Positions 16,657 through 25,401 of a stretch of DNA of 64,000 nt are shown here, piece after piece. The translations under genes were made by a program, and so were the position numbers. Source of the DNA: Streptomyces sp. YIM 130001. GTDB lineage: Bacteria; Actinomycetota; Actinomycetes; Streptomycetales; Streptomycetaceae. Positions within the stretch are counted from its first letter, which is position 1, and each line of letters starts with the position of its first letter. The notes under the pieces were generated by a model that did not search any database, was not told where the DNA came from, and saw nothing but the letters and a program-made list of their open reading frames with translations. The stretch is from NCBI RefSeq assembly GCF_003574445.1, contig NZ_KZ984551.1, positions 318,262 through 382,261 of the forward strand, read 5' to 3'.

Positions 16657-17649
16657 ATGCGCGCAGTGATAGTGGACTGTGCGATCTACCGAAAGGGCCG
16701 TAGGACAGAGGCGTCCGGAGACTTCTCGGACTCGCTGTCCGAGGCCCGCGCGTCCGGCGACGCCTTCCTCTGGATCGGCGTGCACGAGCCGACCGCCGAC
16801 GAGTTCGAGCGGGTCACCCACGAGTTCGGGCTCCACCCGCTGGCCGTCGAGGACGCGCTCAAGGCCCACCAGCGGCCGAAGCTCGAGGTGTACGACGACT
16901 CGCTGTTCGTCGTCCTGAAGCCGGTGGTGTACGACGACGCCGAGGACACCGTGACGGCGGGCGAGGTGATGGTCTTCATCGGCGACTCGTTCGTGGTGAC
17001 CGTCCGGCACGGCGCCGGCGCCCCGCTCGCGGCCGTACGACACCGTCTGGAACACGACCCCGACGTCCTGTCGCACGGGCCGACCGCTGTCCTGTACGCG
17101 GTCAGCGACGCGGTCGTGGACCACTACCTGGAGGTCGCCGACGAGCTGCACCTGGACCTGGACGCCCTCGAGGCAGAGGTCTTCGCGCCCGACCGCTCCG
17201 ACACCCGCGGACTGGCCGCCCGGATCTACGCCTTCAAGCGCCAGGTGCTCGAATTCCGGCGCGCCACCGTGCCGTTGACCCTGCCCATCGAGCGTCTGAC
17301 GGGCACCGGCGTGCCGTTCGTGAGCGCGCAGGCGCAGCCGTTCTTCCGCGACGTGGGCGACCACCTGACGCGCGCCAACGAGGCGGTGGAGAGCCTGGAC
17401 CGCCTGGTCTCCGACATCCTCTCGGCCCACCTCGCGCAGACCGGCGTGCGACAGAACGACGACATGCGCAAGATCTCCGCCTGGGCCGCGATGGCCGCCG
17501 TACCGACCATGATCGCGGGCGTGTACGGCATGAACTTCGACCACATGCCGGAGCTGCACCAGAGCTGGGGATACCCGGTGGCGGTCGCGCTGATGGCCGG
17601 TCTCGTCTACGGCCTGTACTGGCTCTTCAAACGCCGCGGCTGGCTGTAG
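16657..17649 (+). CDS. corA: CorA-type magnesium/cobalt channel
   Basis: A 330-aa CorA family protein. A large cytoplasmic N-terminal domain is followed by two C-terminal membrane helices; the signature YGMNF ends the first of them, and a basic tail (FKRRGWL) ends the protein. It should carry Mg2+ or another divalent cation as a pentamer. ATG 16657 follows GGGGAG directly; a GTG nine bases on (AVIVDC) is an alternative start. It converges with the ferritin-like gene. Confidence 0.9.
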   Translation: MRAVIVDCAIYRKGRRTEASGDFSDSLSEARASGDAFLWIGVHEPTADEFERVTHEFGLHPLAVEDALKAHQRPKLEVYDDSLFVVLKPVVYDDAEDTVTAGEVMVFIGDSFVVTVRHGAGAPLAAVRHRLEHDPDVLSHGPTAVLYAVSDAVVDHYLEVADELHLDLDALEAEVFAPDRSDTRGLAARIYAFKRQVLEFRRATVPLTLPIERLTGTGVPFVSAQAQPFFRDVGDHLTRANEAVESLDRLVSDILSAHLAQTGVRQNDDMRKISAWAAMAAVPTMIAGVYGMNFDHMPELHQSWGYPVAVALMAGLVYGLYWLFKRRGWL

Positions 17650-17650
17650 A

Positions 17651-17690
17651 CCTGACCCTGCCGCACCACCGCTCCCGGGGCCGGGTCAGG
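17651..17690. terminator. Hairpin between convergent corA and ferritin-like genes
   Basis: Arms CCTGACCC (17651-17658) and GGGTCAGG (17683-17690) flank a GC-rich 24-base loop. The right arm covers the stop codon of the ferritin-like gene, so it would end both transcripts. Confidence 0.5.
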
Positions 17691-18474
17691 CGAACTCCGC
17701 CGCCGAAGTCGCGGGCCCGCCGAGGGCGTTGCGCCGCTCGGGCACCTTGAGCGACACCATCCGGCGCCAGCCGACCGCCCGTTCGTAGAGGTACATCGCG
17801 TGGATTCCCGCCGCGAGCAGCAGGGCCTTCGGGCGTGACCAGCCGAGGATCCGGCCCATGCGCGCCATCACCCCGAGGCTGACGTCGCGGTAGACCTTGA
17901 TCTCGGCGTGCGCGGACTCGCGCAGGATCCGCTGGATCTCGCGGCCGTGGCCCTCGCGCGCGAGGGCGAGCAGCTCCTCGTGGCAGTACGCGAGATGGTT
18001 GTCCTCGTCCTGGGAGATCATCTTGACCGCGCGGCCGAGGTCGTGGTCGGCGGGGAAGAGCCCCCGCAGCTGTTCCATCTGCTCGGCGGCGCGCTGCTCG
18101 GTGACCCTGCTGTGCGCCAGATACGTCACGATGTCCCGCTCACCGAGCCGTCGTTCACCGCGCAGCAGATCGTGGCCGAGACCGATGCCCTGGCGCTCGA
18201 GGAGCATCGTGTAGTCGATCTCGGACGGGACCTCGCATGCCGTCAGGCCGCGCTTCTTCAGCAGGGCGTTGAAGATCCGGCCGTGCTTGTCCTCGTCCGC
18301 GCCGTGCCGGGTGATCTTGGGGACGAGGGCCCGCCTGCTCTCCGGTACCAGCGCCGCGATCCGGGCGTTCTCCCAGCCGCCCTGCGCTTCTCCGCTGGCC
18401 GCGATCGAGCAGAACAGCCGGTAGGACTCGTCGTTGTCGATGATCTCCTGGAAGAGACTCTTGGCCGACAGCAT
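17686..18474 (-). CDS. Ferritin-like domain protein
   Basis: A 262-aa helical protein with repeated Glu/His pairs of a four-helix iron-binding bundle: ADEDKHGRIF in the first half, and SQDEDNHLAYCHEE and SAHAEIKVY in the second. This pattern fits a di-iron ferritin-like or AurF-like fold. I chose ATG 18474 because GGAGGT ends 8 bases before it; a GTG at 18483 overlaps that ribosome site. The C-terminal third contains a hydrophobic LLLAAGIHAMYLYE stretch. Role unknown: oxidase, iron storage or stress protection. Confidence 0.75.
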   Translation of the reverse strand: MLSAKSLFQEIIDNDESYRLFCSIAASGEAQGGWENARIAALVPESRRALVPKITRHGADEDKHGRIFNALLKKRGLTACEVPSEIDYTMLLERQGIGLGHDLLRGERRLGERDIVTYLAHSRVTEQRAAEQMEQLRGLFPADHDLGRAVKMISQDEDNHLAYCHEELLALAREGHGREIQRILRESAHAEIKVYRDVSLGVMARMGRILGWSRPKALLLAAGIHAMYLYERAVGWRRMVSLKVPERRNALGGPATSAAEFA

Positions 18475-18639
18475 CTCCGCCACCTCCGTAAGGTGTCCGC
18501 AAAGAACGAGTCAAATGCGGTACGGGGCGACTGGCAACACGTGTGCCGGACAACTCCGCCGAAAGACGGACGCGCCCGGTCCGTCACACCCGCGGTCACG
18601 GGCGTAACCGACCGGGCGTCGGCGCGTTGTTAGAAGTGA

Positions 18640-18680
18640 CGGCCGTGGCGGGGAAGACCCCCGAGCCCCCACCACGGCCG
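18640..18680 (-). terminator. Terminator-like hairpin after the F420-type oxidoreductase
   Basis: Arms CGGCCGTGG (18640-18648) and CCACGGCCG (18672-18680) with a 23-base loop, starting 19 bases after the stop of the oxidoreductase gene on the minus strand. Confidence 0.55.
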
Positions 18681-18698
18681 CAGAAATCTTCCCCTCCG

Positions 18699-19754
18699 CT
18701 ATGCCAGCCCGGCGTGCTCGAGCGCCTCCGTGCCCGCGCGCAGGGCGGCGAGCCGCTCTTCCAGGGTGAACCCGGCCGGGGCGAGCGTCAGGGTGGTGAC
18801 TCCGGCGGCGGCGTAGGCCCGCATCCCGTCCGCGATCCGCTCGACGGAACCGAGCAGCGTCGTCGAGTCGATCAGCTTCTCCGGCACCGCGGCGGCGGCA
18901 CCTTCCTTGTCGCCGGACAGGTACTTGTCCTGGATCTCGGCGGCCGCCTCCGCGTAGCCCATGCGCTGCGCGAGCTGGTTGTAGAAGTTCTGCTTGCGGC
19001 TGCCCATGCCGCCGACGTACAGGGCGGTGTACGGGCGGAAGGTGTCGGCGAGCGCCGGGACGTCGCTGTCGGCGCCGAGCGCGAGCGGGACGGTGGGGCA
19101 GACGTCGAAGCCGTCCATCGTGAGTCCGGCCTTCTCGCGGCCGGCCCGCAGCGGCTTGATGGCCGTCTCCTCGAGGTGCTCGGCCGACGGGAAGATCAGC
19201 AGCGCGCCCTCGGCGATCTCGCCGGTCTGCTCGAGGTTCTTCGGGCCGATGGCGGCGATGTAGAGCGGGATGTGCTCGCGTGCCGGGTGCACGGTGAGCT
19301 TGATGGGCTTGCCCGGTCCGTCCGGCAGCGGCAGCGTCCAGTGCTGTCCCTCGTAGGAGAGCCGCTCGCGGCTCATGGCCTTGCGCACGATGTCGACGTA
19401 CTCGCGGGTGCGGGCCAGCGGCTTGTCGAACTTCACGCCGTACCAGCCCTCGGAGACCTGCGGCCCCGAGACGCCGAGACCGAGCCGGAAACGGCCGCCG
19501 GAGAGCGAGTCGAGGGTGGCCGCAGTCATCGCGGTCATCGCGGGCTGGCGGGCCGGGATCTGGAAGATGGCGGAACCGACGTCGATACGTTCCGTCTGGG
19601 CCGCCACCCAGGACAGGACGGTGGCGGCGTCCGAGCCGTAGGCCTCCGCGGCCCAGCACACCGAGTAGCCGAGGCGGTCGGCTTCCTTGGCGACGGCGAG
19701 ATTGTCCGCGTCCATCCCGGCGCCCCAGTAGCCGAGGTTGATCCCGAGTCGCAT
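18699..19754 (-). CDS. LLM-class F420-dependent oxidoreductase
   Basis: A 351-aa luciferase-like monooxygenase-fold protein. N-terminal MRLGINLGYWG, the SLSGGRFRLGLGVSGPQVSEGWYG block and the IPLYIAAIGPKNLEQTGEIAEG block are typical of actinobacterial F420-dependent enzymes. It should use reduced or oxidised F420 on an unknown substrate. The start at 19754 lies 12 bases from a perfect palindrome at 19767-19780, which implies direct transcriptional control. It is monocistronic, with a hairpin behind it. Confidence 0.85.
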   Translation of the reverse strand: MRLGINLGYWGAGMDADNLAVAKEADRLGYSVCWAAEAYGSDAATVLSWVAAQTERIDVGSAIFQIPARQPAMTAMTAATLDSLSGGRFRLGLGVSGPQVSEGWYGVKFDKPLARTREYVDIVRKAMSRERLSYEGQHWTLPLPDGPGKPIKLTVHPAREHIPLYIAAIGPKNLEQTGEIAEGALLIFPSAEHLEETAIKPLRAGREKAGLTMDGFDVCPTVPLALGADSDVPALADTFRPYTALYVGGMGSRKQNFYNQLAQRMGYAEAAAEIQDKYLSGDKEGAAAAVPEKLIDSTTLLGSVERIADGMRAYAAAGVTTLTLAPAGFTLEERLAALRAGTEALEHAGLA

Positions 19755-19766
19755 GGGCCGATCCCC

Positions 19767-19780
19767 TTACTGATCAGTAA
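19767..19780. promoter_or_regulatory. Perfect palindrome TTACTGATCAGTAA, probable TetR-type operator
   Basis: A 14-bp perfect palindrome just upstream of the F420-type oxidoreductase start and 105 bases before the divergent aldo/keto reductase. TTACTGATCAGTAA resembles operators of TetR-family repressors that match their target promoters. No such repressor gene is adjacent. Confidence 0.6.
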
Positions 19781-19885
19781 CGTCGTTGTCCCGTGGGACT
19801 CTAGCGCGCCCGGCCCGGATGCGTCAGCTGTGGGTTGTCCACAGGCCGAGACCATTTCGGGGTCCGGACAGTAATCTCGGCGCCC

Positions 19886-20869
19886 ATGGAGCAGAGGCAT
19901 CTCGGCCGTACCGGCCTGCGTGTGTCCCGGATCGGACTCGGCACCCTCACCTGGGGGCGCGACACCGACGAGCAAGACGCCGCGGACCTGTTGAAGGTCT
20001 TCTGGGACGCGGGCGGCACGCTGGTCGACACGGCCGATGTCTACGGCGACGGGGACGCCGAGTACATCGTGGGGCGACTCCTGGACGGACTCGTACCGCG
20101 CCGGGACCTGGTGATCGCGACGAAGGCCGGCAGCGTCCCGGACCCCGACCGGCGGTTCGACGCCTCCCGGGGCCACCTGCTCGCCGCCCTGGACGCCTCG
20201 CTGCAGCGGCTCGGCACGGACCACGTGGACGTGTGGCAGGTGCACGCCTTCGATCCCGGCACTCCGCTCGAGGAGACACTGCAGGCCCTCGACATCGCTG
20301 TCGCATCGGGCCGCGCCCGCTACGCCGGGGTGTCGAACTTCTCCGGCTGGCAGCTGGCCAAGGCGGCGACCTGGCAGCTCGGTGCCCCCGGCACCCGCAC
20401 CCGGATCGCCAGCGCCCAGCTCGAGTACTCGCTGCTGCAGCGTGGCATCGAGCGCGAGGTGCTGCCCGCCGCCCTCGACCTCGGCGTCGGGCTGCTGCCG
20501 TCGTCGCCGCTCGGCCGGGGCGTGCTGACCGGCAAGTACCGGCACTCCACGCCGGCGGACTCGCGGGGCGCCTCCGAGCATCTGGCACCGTTCGTCGCGC
20601 CCTATCTCGACGAGGCGGCCGGTCGGGTGGTGGACGCGGTGGCGACCGCCGCGGACGGGCTCGCGACGACGCCGCTGCAGGTGGCCCTCGCGTGGGTGCG
20701 CGACCGCCCCGGCGTCACGGCCCCGATCATCGGCGCGCGCAACGCGCAGCAGCTCACCGCTGCTCTGTCAGTGGAGGCCCTTAGTCTTCCTGACGAGATC
20801 TTCCGGGCGCTCGACGATGTGTCGGCGCCCGTGCACCGCTATCCCGACGATCAATGGAGCGTCCTGTAG
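19886..20869 (+). CDS. Aldo/keto reductase
   Basis: A 327-aa AKR with the family start LGRTGLRVSRIGLGTLTWG, the catalytic Asp/Tyr in DTADVYGDGDAE, Lys in VIATKAG and His in VWQVHAFDP, so the tetrad Asp-Tyr-Lys-His is complete. The C-terminal SSPLGRGVLTGKY and IIGARNAQQL motifs are NADPH-binding. Substrate unknown. ATG 19886 is chosen because the beta-strand begins straight after. It diverges from the F420-type oxidoreductase. Confidence 0.88.
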   Translation: MEQRHLGRTGLRVSRIGLGTLTWGRDTDEQDAADLLKVFWDAGGTLVDTADVYGDGDAEYIVGRLLDGLVPRRDLVIATKAGSVPDPDRRFDASRGHLLAALDASLQRLGTDHVDVWQVHAFDPGTPLEETLQALDIAVASGRARYAGVSNFSGWQLAKAATWQLGAPGTRTRIASAQLEYSLLQRGIEREVLPAALDLGVGLLPSSPLGRGVLTGKYRHSTPADSRGASEHLAPFVAPYLDEAAGRVVDAVATAADGLATTPLQVALAWVRDRPGVTAPIIGARNAQQLTAALSVEALSLPDEIFRALDDVSAPVHRYPDDQWSVL

Positions 20870-20920
20870 AGGACGCTCCGATACATCGAACGAACATCCC
20901 GATCACGACTGGAGCACCCT

Positions 20921-23188
20921 GTGAGTACGGAGTCCACGGCGAGCACGGCATCCACGGCCGCGGACGAAGCCGCGTCGCCCGCGGGCGTACCGGACGGGGC
21001 GGACGCACCGGACGGCTCCGCGCCCGACGCCGCCGGAGGCACGGAGGAGACAGAGGAGAACGAGGACGGCAGTGGCACGACGGTGACTGCGAACGCCTCT
21101 GACGAGCTCGGGGAGGCCGACGGCGCGGAGGTAGCCGCGAGCGCCGACGCCCCGGGCGAGAACACCGAAGCGACTGCCGAACTCTCGGACACCGAGGCCG
21201 AGTTGGCTGCCCAGCGCGAGCTCAGGGAGCGCATCGCCCGGCGCAAGTCGGAGAAGCAGGCGCCTATCGAGGCGGGCACCAAGCTGAGCGGCACGGCCGC
21301 CGACCTGCTGGCCGCGGTCCGCGCCGTGGAGAGCGGCGAGAAGCCCGCGGCCGCGTTCCGGGAGCCCCCGGCCGCGCCACGCACGCCCGCGCCCGCCGCT
21401 CAGGAGCCGAGGCCCCGTCCGGCGCCCGAGCCGGCCACCGCCCCGTTGTCCGAGCAGGCCGTGACGGGGGTGCGCGCCGTCCTCGCCGCCGGCTCCGCGC
21501 CGGAGTCGCTCGCCGGCCAGGTCACCCGCACACTCGGCGATGACGCCGGCGACCGGCTCCGCGAGGACCCGTGGCTGCTGCTCCGCCTCCCCTCCGTACG
21601 CCCTGACCAGGCCGACGGATTCGCCCGCGCGCTGCTCGGCGACGACTGCGGCCCGGACGACGAGCGCCGCGGGCGGGCGCTCGCGGTCTGGCTCCTGGAG
21701 CAGGCCGCTCTCGCGGGCCACACCGCCCTCGATGCCCCCGCACTGCACGAGGCGCTCGCGCACCGCTCGGTGCCGGACCCGGACGCAGCGGTGCAGAACG
21801 CGATCGCGGAGGGGGACGTGCTCGTCTTCCAGGACGCGCTCGACGACCCGCCGGGCACCCCGCGCCCCGCGCCCGCGGAGGACGGCGAGGAGACCGAGGA
21901 GCGGCCGGTGCGGGTCCTGGTGGGCCTCGAGCGGTACGCGATGGCCGAGGAGAGCCTTGCGGACGGCCTCGCCCGGCTGGTCAACTCCCCTGTCGCGGAG
22001 GACGACGGGACCCGTGCGGGCCTGGAGCGAGCGGCAGCCGGCGCGCGCAGCTCGGCTGCCGAGCTGATCGGCGCTGCCGCGAGCCACGGTCTCGTCCTGC
22101 ACAGCGGCGGCGAAAGCGCACGTGCCGAGCCGGCCGCCCTCGTCACCGCGGCCCGTGAGCTCGGCCTCAGGGCTGCTGCAGCGGTGCACGGCGAGGACGG
22201 CCGCCACCGCCTGGCCGCCACGCTCGGCGACGACGCGGTGTGCACGGTGGCCGGACTGCTGTCCGGCGCCGAGGGGCCCGGCCGGGACGCCGAGGGTGCG
22301 CTGGCTCTGGACCTCCTCGCGGTCCTCGATGCCCCCCAACTCGACGTGGAAACGGCCGCGATGCTCGTGGAGTCCCTCGCGGACGGCACCCGGCTCGTAC
22401 TGAACGGCGACCCCGGCGTCCTCGCATCGGCCGGCCCCGGGCGGGTGTACGCGGACCTGCTCGCCTCGCGCGGCTGTCCGGCCGTCGTCTCCCGTACGCC
22501 CGACCCGGGCCCGCTCGGCGAGCTGGTCTCGGGCATCGGCGCCGGCGAATTGCCGGCCGTCGAGGCCCCGGACAAGGAGGTCGTGATCGTCCCGGTGCGC
22601 GATCCGGGTGAAGCGGTGCACCGTACGGTCCAGTTGGTCGCCGAATCGGTGCCACGCGCCTTCGGGATCCCTGCCGAGCAGGCCCGGGTGATCACACCGG
22701 TCCACGGCGGTGCGGCCGGCACCCGGGCGCTCAACGAGGCACTCAAGAACCGCCTCAACCCGGGTCCGGGGCGCTTCGGCGGGTTCGACCCCGGCGACGT
22801 CGTGGCGTATTCACCGGTCCCCGGGCGCACGCACCAGGGCCGCGTGGTCCGGGCGGACGCCGCCGGGCTGCATCTGGACTGCGGCGGCCGGGCCGTGGTC
22901 GTGGCGCCGGAGAGCGTCGAGCAGCAGGTGCGGCACGGCTGGGCACTCACCGCGCACCAGGCCGTCGGTCACCGGTGGCCCGCCGCGGTCGTCGTGCTGC
23001 CGGGCGACGCGGCCGGCGCCCTGACCCGGGCGTGGGTGTACACGGCGTGCGGCCGAGCGGAGCGTCATCTGTCGGTGGTGCAGGGCGTGGAGCAGGCGTT
23101 GCCGAAGGCCGTGGCGGAGATCCCGGCCAAGCCGCGCACGACCAGACTCACGACGCTGCTGCGCGCCCAAGTGCCCGCGCAGTCCTGA
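20921..23188 (+). CDS. RecD2-like helicase relative with degenerate ATPase motifs
   Basis: A 755-aa protein. Residues 1-160 are a disordered acidic/Ala/Pro-rich region; about 165-235 look like the helix-hairpin-helix bundle of RecD2. From about 360 on, the order of SF1 helicase motifs can be followed but is eroded: the Walker A region reads LVLHSGGESARAEP instead of GxxGTGKT, the DEAS box reads LDAPQLD, while NGDPGVLASAGPG and the late ALTAHQAVGHRWPAAVVVLP and YTACGRAERHLSVV segments still match RecD2 motifs. It therefore probably binds but does not hydrolyse ATP. Start GTG 20921 follows GGAG. Confidence 0.7.
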   Translation: MSTESTASTASTAADEAASPAGVPDGADAPDGSAPDAAGGTEETEENEDGSGTTVTANASDELGEADGAEVAASADAPGENTEATAELSDTEAELAAQRELRERIARRKSEKQAPIEAGTKLSGTAADLLAAVRAVESGEKPAAAFREPPAAPRTPAPAAQEPRPRPAPEPATAPLSEQAVTGVRAVLAAGSAPESLAGQVTRTLGDDAGDRLREDPWLLLRLPSVRPDQADGFARALLGDDCGPDDERRGRALAVWLLEQAALAGHTALDAPALHEALAHRSVPDPDAAVQNAIAEGDVLVFQDALDDPPGTPRPAPAEDGEETEERPVRVLVGLERYAMAEESLADGLARLVNSPVAEDDGTRAGLERAAAGARSSAAELIGAAASHGLVLHSGGESARAEPAALVTAARELGLRAAAAVHGEDGRHRLAATLGDDAVCTVAGLLSGAEGPGRDAEGALALDLLAVLDAPQLDVETAAMLVESLADGTRLVLNGDPGVLASAGPGRVYADLLASRGCPAVVSRTPDPGPLGELVSGIGAGELPAVEAPDKEVVIVPVRDPGEAVHRTVQLVAESVPRAFGIPAEQARVITPVHGGAAGTRALNEALKNRLNPGPGRFGGFDPGDVVAYSPVPGRTHQGRVVRADAAGLHLDCGGRAVVVAPESVEQQVRHGWALTAHQAVGHRWPAAVVVLPGDAAGALTRAWVYTACGRAERHLSVVQGVEQALPKAVAEIPAKPRTTRLTTLLRAQVPAQS

Positions 23189-23201
23189 GGTCTCGCGCCC
23201 T

Positions 23202-23231
23202 GGCCACGGCTCCCTCGCGGCAGCCGTGGCC
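23202..23231. terminator. Terminator hairpin between convergent genes
   Basis: A perfect 10-bp stem (GGCCACGGCT, 23202-23211; AGCCGTGGCC, 23222-23231) with a 10-base loop, 13 bases after the RecD2-like gene and ahead of the convergent unknown gene. Confidence 0.7.
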
Positions 23232-23242
23232 GGGGCGGCCGG

Positions 23243-24004
23243 TCAGCGGTCCACGTCGAGCGGTTCCAGAGCCTCGTCGTCGAACGATCCCGCCGCCGGC
23301 GCACCACTACGGCTGCCCGGCGTGGCGAAGGCTCCGCCGCTCCGGCGTACGCCACCGCGTTCCGGCTCGTCCGCGTCGTCCGGGTCCTCGTCGAAGACGG
23401 AGCTGACGTCGAAGCGGCACACGATCTGCTGCGGGTCGGCCTGCTCGAAGGGCGCCTCGAGCCATTCCCCGGGCTCGGCCGGCTCGTCCGCGGCGGTCAC
23501 CCAGAGCGTCGAGTCACCCTCTTCGAGACCGAACTCCTTGTGCCGGGTGGCGATTTCGTCCGGTTCGAACTCGCCGAACAGCACACCGAGCGCTGCGTGC
23601 GTGCTGTGCCCCACCGACTCACCGGCCGGTGCCTCGCCGTCGTCGACGTCCGCGTCGAGGTCCGCGACCCGCTGTGCCTGCGCGAGCAGCCGGTGCGGCT
23701 CCGCCACCGTGTAGTCGCGGCGGATCAGGACGCTGAGTGCGTGCGGCTCGTCGGGGCCCGTGTACGGCGGCAGCCCGTCCTCGGCGCCGGGGATCTCGAA
23801 GGGGGTGACCTCGTCGTAGGCGTCGTAGAGCAGTTCGTCGTACACCTCGGCCGCCGCGGCGAGCCGGTTGAACGCCTCGAAGACGACCGGGTCGTCCTCA
23901 CCCGCACGCCGTTCGACGGCCGCCAGGTGATGGTCGAGAGCGGCCTTGACCGCTTCGGCGGCGGCGCGTACCTCGGCGGCCGTGGACTGCGCAGCATCAG
24001 ACAT
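23243..24004 (-). CDS. Conserved Streptomyces protein of unknown function
   Basis: A 253-aa acidic protein with no domain I recognise. The N-terminal half is helical (AAEVRAAAEAVKAALDHHL; AFNRLAAAAEVYDELLYDAY), the middle has VLIRRDYTVAEPHRLLAQAQRV, and the tail is low-complexity Asp/Gly/Ser. The pairing with a divergent DUF5703 gene is a stable Streptomyces arrangement. ATG 24004 has almost no leader and no clear ribosome site, so a leaderless mRNA is possible. Confidence 0.7.
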   Translation of the reverse strand: MSDAAQSTAAEVRAAAEAVKAALDHHLAAVERRAGEDDPVVFEAFNRLAAAAEVYDELLYDAYDEVTPFEIPGAEDGLPPYTGPDEPHALSVLIRRDYTVAEPHRLLAQAQRVADLDADVDDGEAPAGESVGHSTHAALGVLFGEFEPDEIATRHKEFGLEEGDSTLWVTAADEPAEPGEWLEAPFEQADPQQIVCRFDVSSVFDEDPDDADEPERGGVRRSGGAFATPGSRSGAPAAGSFDDEALEPLDVDR

Positions 24005-24051
24005 AGTGCAGACGCTATCCGCACCAGGGCGTTGCCCGCACAATAGATGCG

Positions 24052-24240
24052 ATGCCGGAATACGAATTTGTCGATGTGTATGTACCGCGCGGGGTGTCCC
24101 GCAAGGACGCGACCCGCCTGCTCACGGACCACGCCGAGTACGGGCACTGGGAGTTGGACCGACTGAGGCTCGATCCCGACGGCAGCCGCCGGGTGCGGCT
24201 GCGCCGCCGGATCATCCGCCAGCTCCGCGCCACCTGGTGA
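24052..24240 (+). CDS. DUF5703 family small protein
   Basis: A 62-aa basic protein that fits the DUF5703 family: YEFVDVYVPRGVSRKDATRLL near the start and an Arg-rich end (RVRLRRRIIRQLRATW). The function is unknown. No ribosome site precedes ATG 24052 and CACAAT stands about 10 bases upstream, so the mRNA may be leaderless. Confidence 0.8.
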   Translation: MPEYEFVDVYVPRGVSRKDATRLLTDHAEYGHWELDRLRLDPDGSRRVRLRRRIIRQLRATW

Positions 24241-24289
24241 GCACGGCACGGTCACACAGCGGGACAGACAACAGAAAACGGACAGCAAA

Positions 24290-24326
24290 AAAGGGAGTGG
24301 GCCCGTGACGGTGCCCACTCCCTTCG
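24290..24326 (-). terminator. Rho-independent terminator of chpC
   Basis: On the minus strand the sequence reads AAGGGAGTGGGC, a short loop, then GCCCACTCCCTT followed by a run of T. The stem is about 12 bp and the T-tract is on the chaplin side, 14 bases after the chpC stop. This is one of the few textbook terminators in the window. Confidence 0.85.
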
Positions 24327-24339
24327 CGTGACGCCTTGA

Positions 24340-25014
24340 TTACGCGGCGCGACGCGACTTTCGGTACAGCACGGCACCGCCGAGCAGCAGTCCCGCGGCA
24401 AGCGGTACGGCTGCTCCGATCGGCAGTTCACTGCCGGTCTCGGCGAGCTGAGCAGTGGGCTCCGCGGCGACGAGCTGAGTCTCCGGCTCGTTGGGCTCGG
24501 CCTCGGTGACGCGGTCCTCGTCGGGGGTTTCCGGCGTGACGGGAGTCTCCGGGGTCTCCGGGGTGTCCGGAGTCGACGGCACTGCGTCGTTGCTGCAGTC
24601 GTTGCCCGCAGTCGGGTTGAGCAGTCCGACGACGTTCACCGAGTTGCCGCAGGCGTTCACCGGCGCATGCACGGGGGCCTGCACGGTGTTGCCCGAGAGG
24701 ACGCCCGGGGAGCCGGTGCTCTTGCCGGTGGCGGTGGCACCGCCACCGGAGCCGCTGCCCGCCTTGCTGCCGCCGCTTTCGTTGGCGCAGCTGTTGCCCA
24801 TCGCCGGGTTGAGCAGTCCGACGACGTCCACCGTGTTGCCGCAGGCGTTCACCGGCACGTCCACGGGGACCTGCACGGTGTTGCCCGATGCCACTCCGGG
24901 TGATCCTGAAGCACTGCCGGTGGCATCCGCGGCGTACGAGTACCCGCCGGACATGGCGAGCACTCCGCCCGCTGCTGCCACCGTGATCAGGCCTTTTCTC
25001 GTGACCTGTCGCAT
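24340..25014 (-). CDS. chpC: Long chaplin with two chaplin domains and sortase signal
   Basis: A 224-aa secreted, cell-wall-anchored chaplin. A Sec signal peptide (about residues 1-28, ending YSYAA) is followed by two chaplin domains, each with GSPGV..SGNTVQ.PV..PVNACGN..(D/N)VVGLLNP and a paired Cys; then a Thr/Pro/Glu-rich spacer (about 130-185), a LAETG class E sortase motif, a hydrophobic helix and a basic tail. Long chaplins coat aerial hyphae with amyloid fibrils and anchor short chaplins. The adjacent chpH and this order match S. coelicolor chpC-chpH. ATG 25014 has AGGGAAC in front; an ATG at 25038 is less likely. Confidence 0.93.
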   Translation of the reverse strand: MRQVTRKGLITVAAAGGVLAMSGGYSYAADATGSASGSPGVASGNTVQVPVDVPVNACGNTVDVVGLLNPAMGNSCANESGGSKAGSGSGGGATATGKSTGSPGVLSGNTVQAPVHAPVNACGNSVNVVGLLNPTAGNDCSNDAVPSTPDTPETPETPVTPETPDEDRVTEAEPNEPETQLVAAEPTAQLAETGSELPIGAAVPLAAGLLLGGAVLYRKSRRAA

Positions 25015-25080
25015 AGCTTGTTCCCTGCCTTTGACCATACTCAGTGCGCACGAGCCCGATGCCGTGCGCCTAGTGTCCAG

Positions 25081-25115
25081 CGGCCCCGGAGTGCAGGGGA
25101 TGCGCTCCGGGGCCG
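25081..25115 (-). terminator. Hairpin after chpH
   Basis: A perfect 11-bp stem, CGGCCCCGGAG (25081-25091) and CTCCGGGGCCG (25105-25115), 33 bases after the chpH stop and 67 bases before the chpC start. It should separate the two chaplin transcripts. Confidence 0.75.
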
Positions 25116-25148
25116 AGGACTCAGACCCTCATGGGGTGAGGCACAACG

Positions 25149-25382
25149 TCAGGCGTTGGCGCAGGTGTTGCCGAAGGCGGGGTTCAGCAGCCCGATCACG
25201 GAGACCGTGTTGCCGCAGACGTTCACCGGCACGTGAATGGGAGCCTGAACCACGTTGCCCGAAAGGACACCCGGGGAACCCACGGCAGCGCCCTGGGCAC
25301 CCGAGTCGGCGACGGCCATGCCCGCACCCGCGAGCACCAGACCACCAGTGGCAGCCGCAGCAGCGACGACCTTCTTGATCAT
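25149..25382 (-). CDS. chpH: Short chaplin ChpH
   Basis: A 77-aa secreted protein: signal peptide (MIKKVVAAAAATGGLVLAGA, cleaved after AVA) and one chaplin domain with two Cys (NVCGNTVSV and NTCANA) and the SPGVLSGNVVQAP block. It is nearly the same as S. coelicolor ChpH in order and length. It assembles into surface-active amyloid films on aerial hyphae. An excellent ribosome site (AAGGAGGAAT) precedes ATG 25382. Confidence 0.95.
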   Translation of the reverse strand: MIKKVVAAAAATGGLVLAGAGMAVADSGAQGAAVGSPGVLSGNVVQAPIHVPVNVCGNTVSVIGLLNPAFGNTCANA

Positions 25383-25401
25383 TATTCCTCCTTGTTGGCA
25401 A

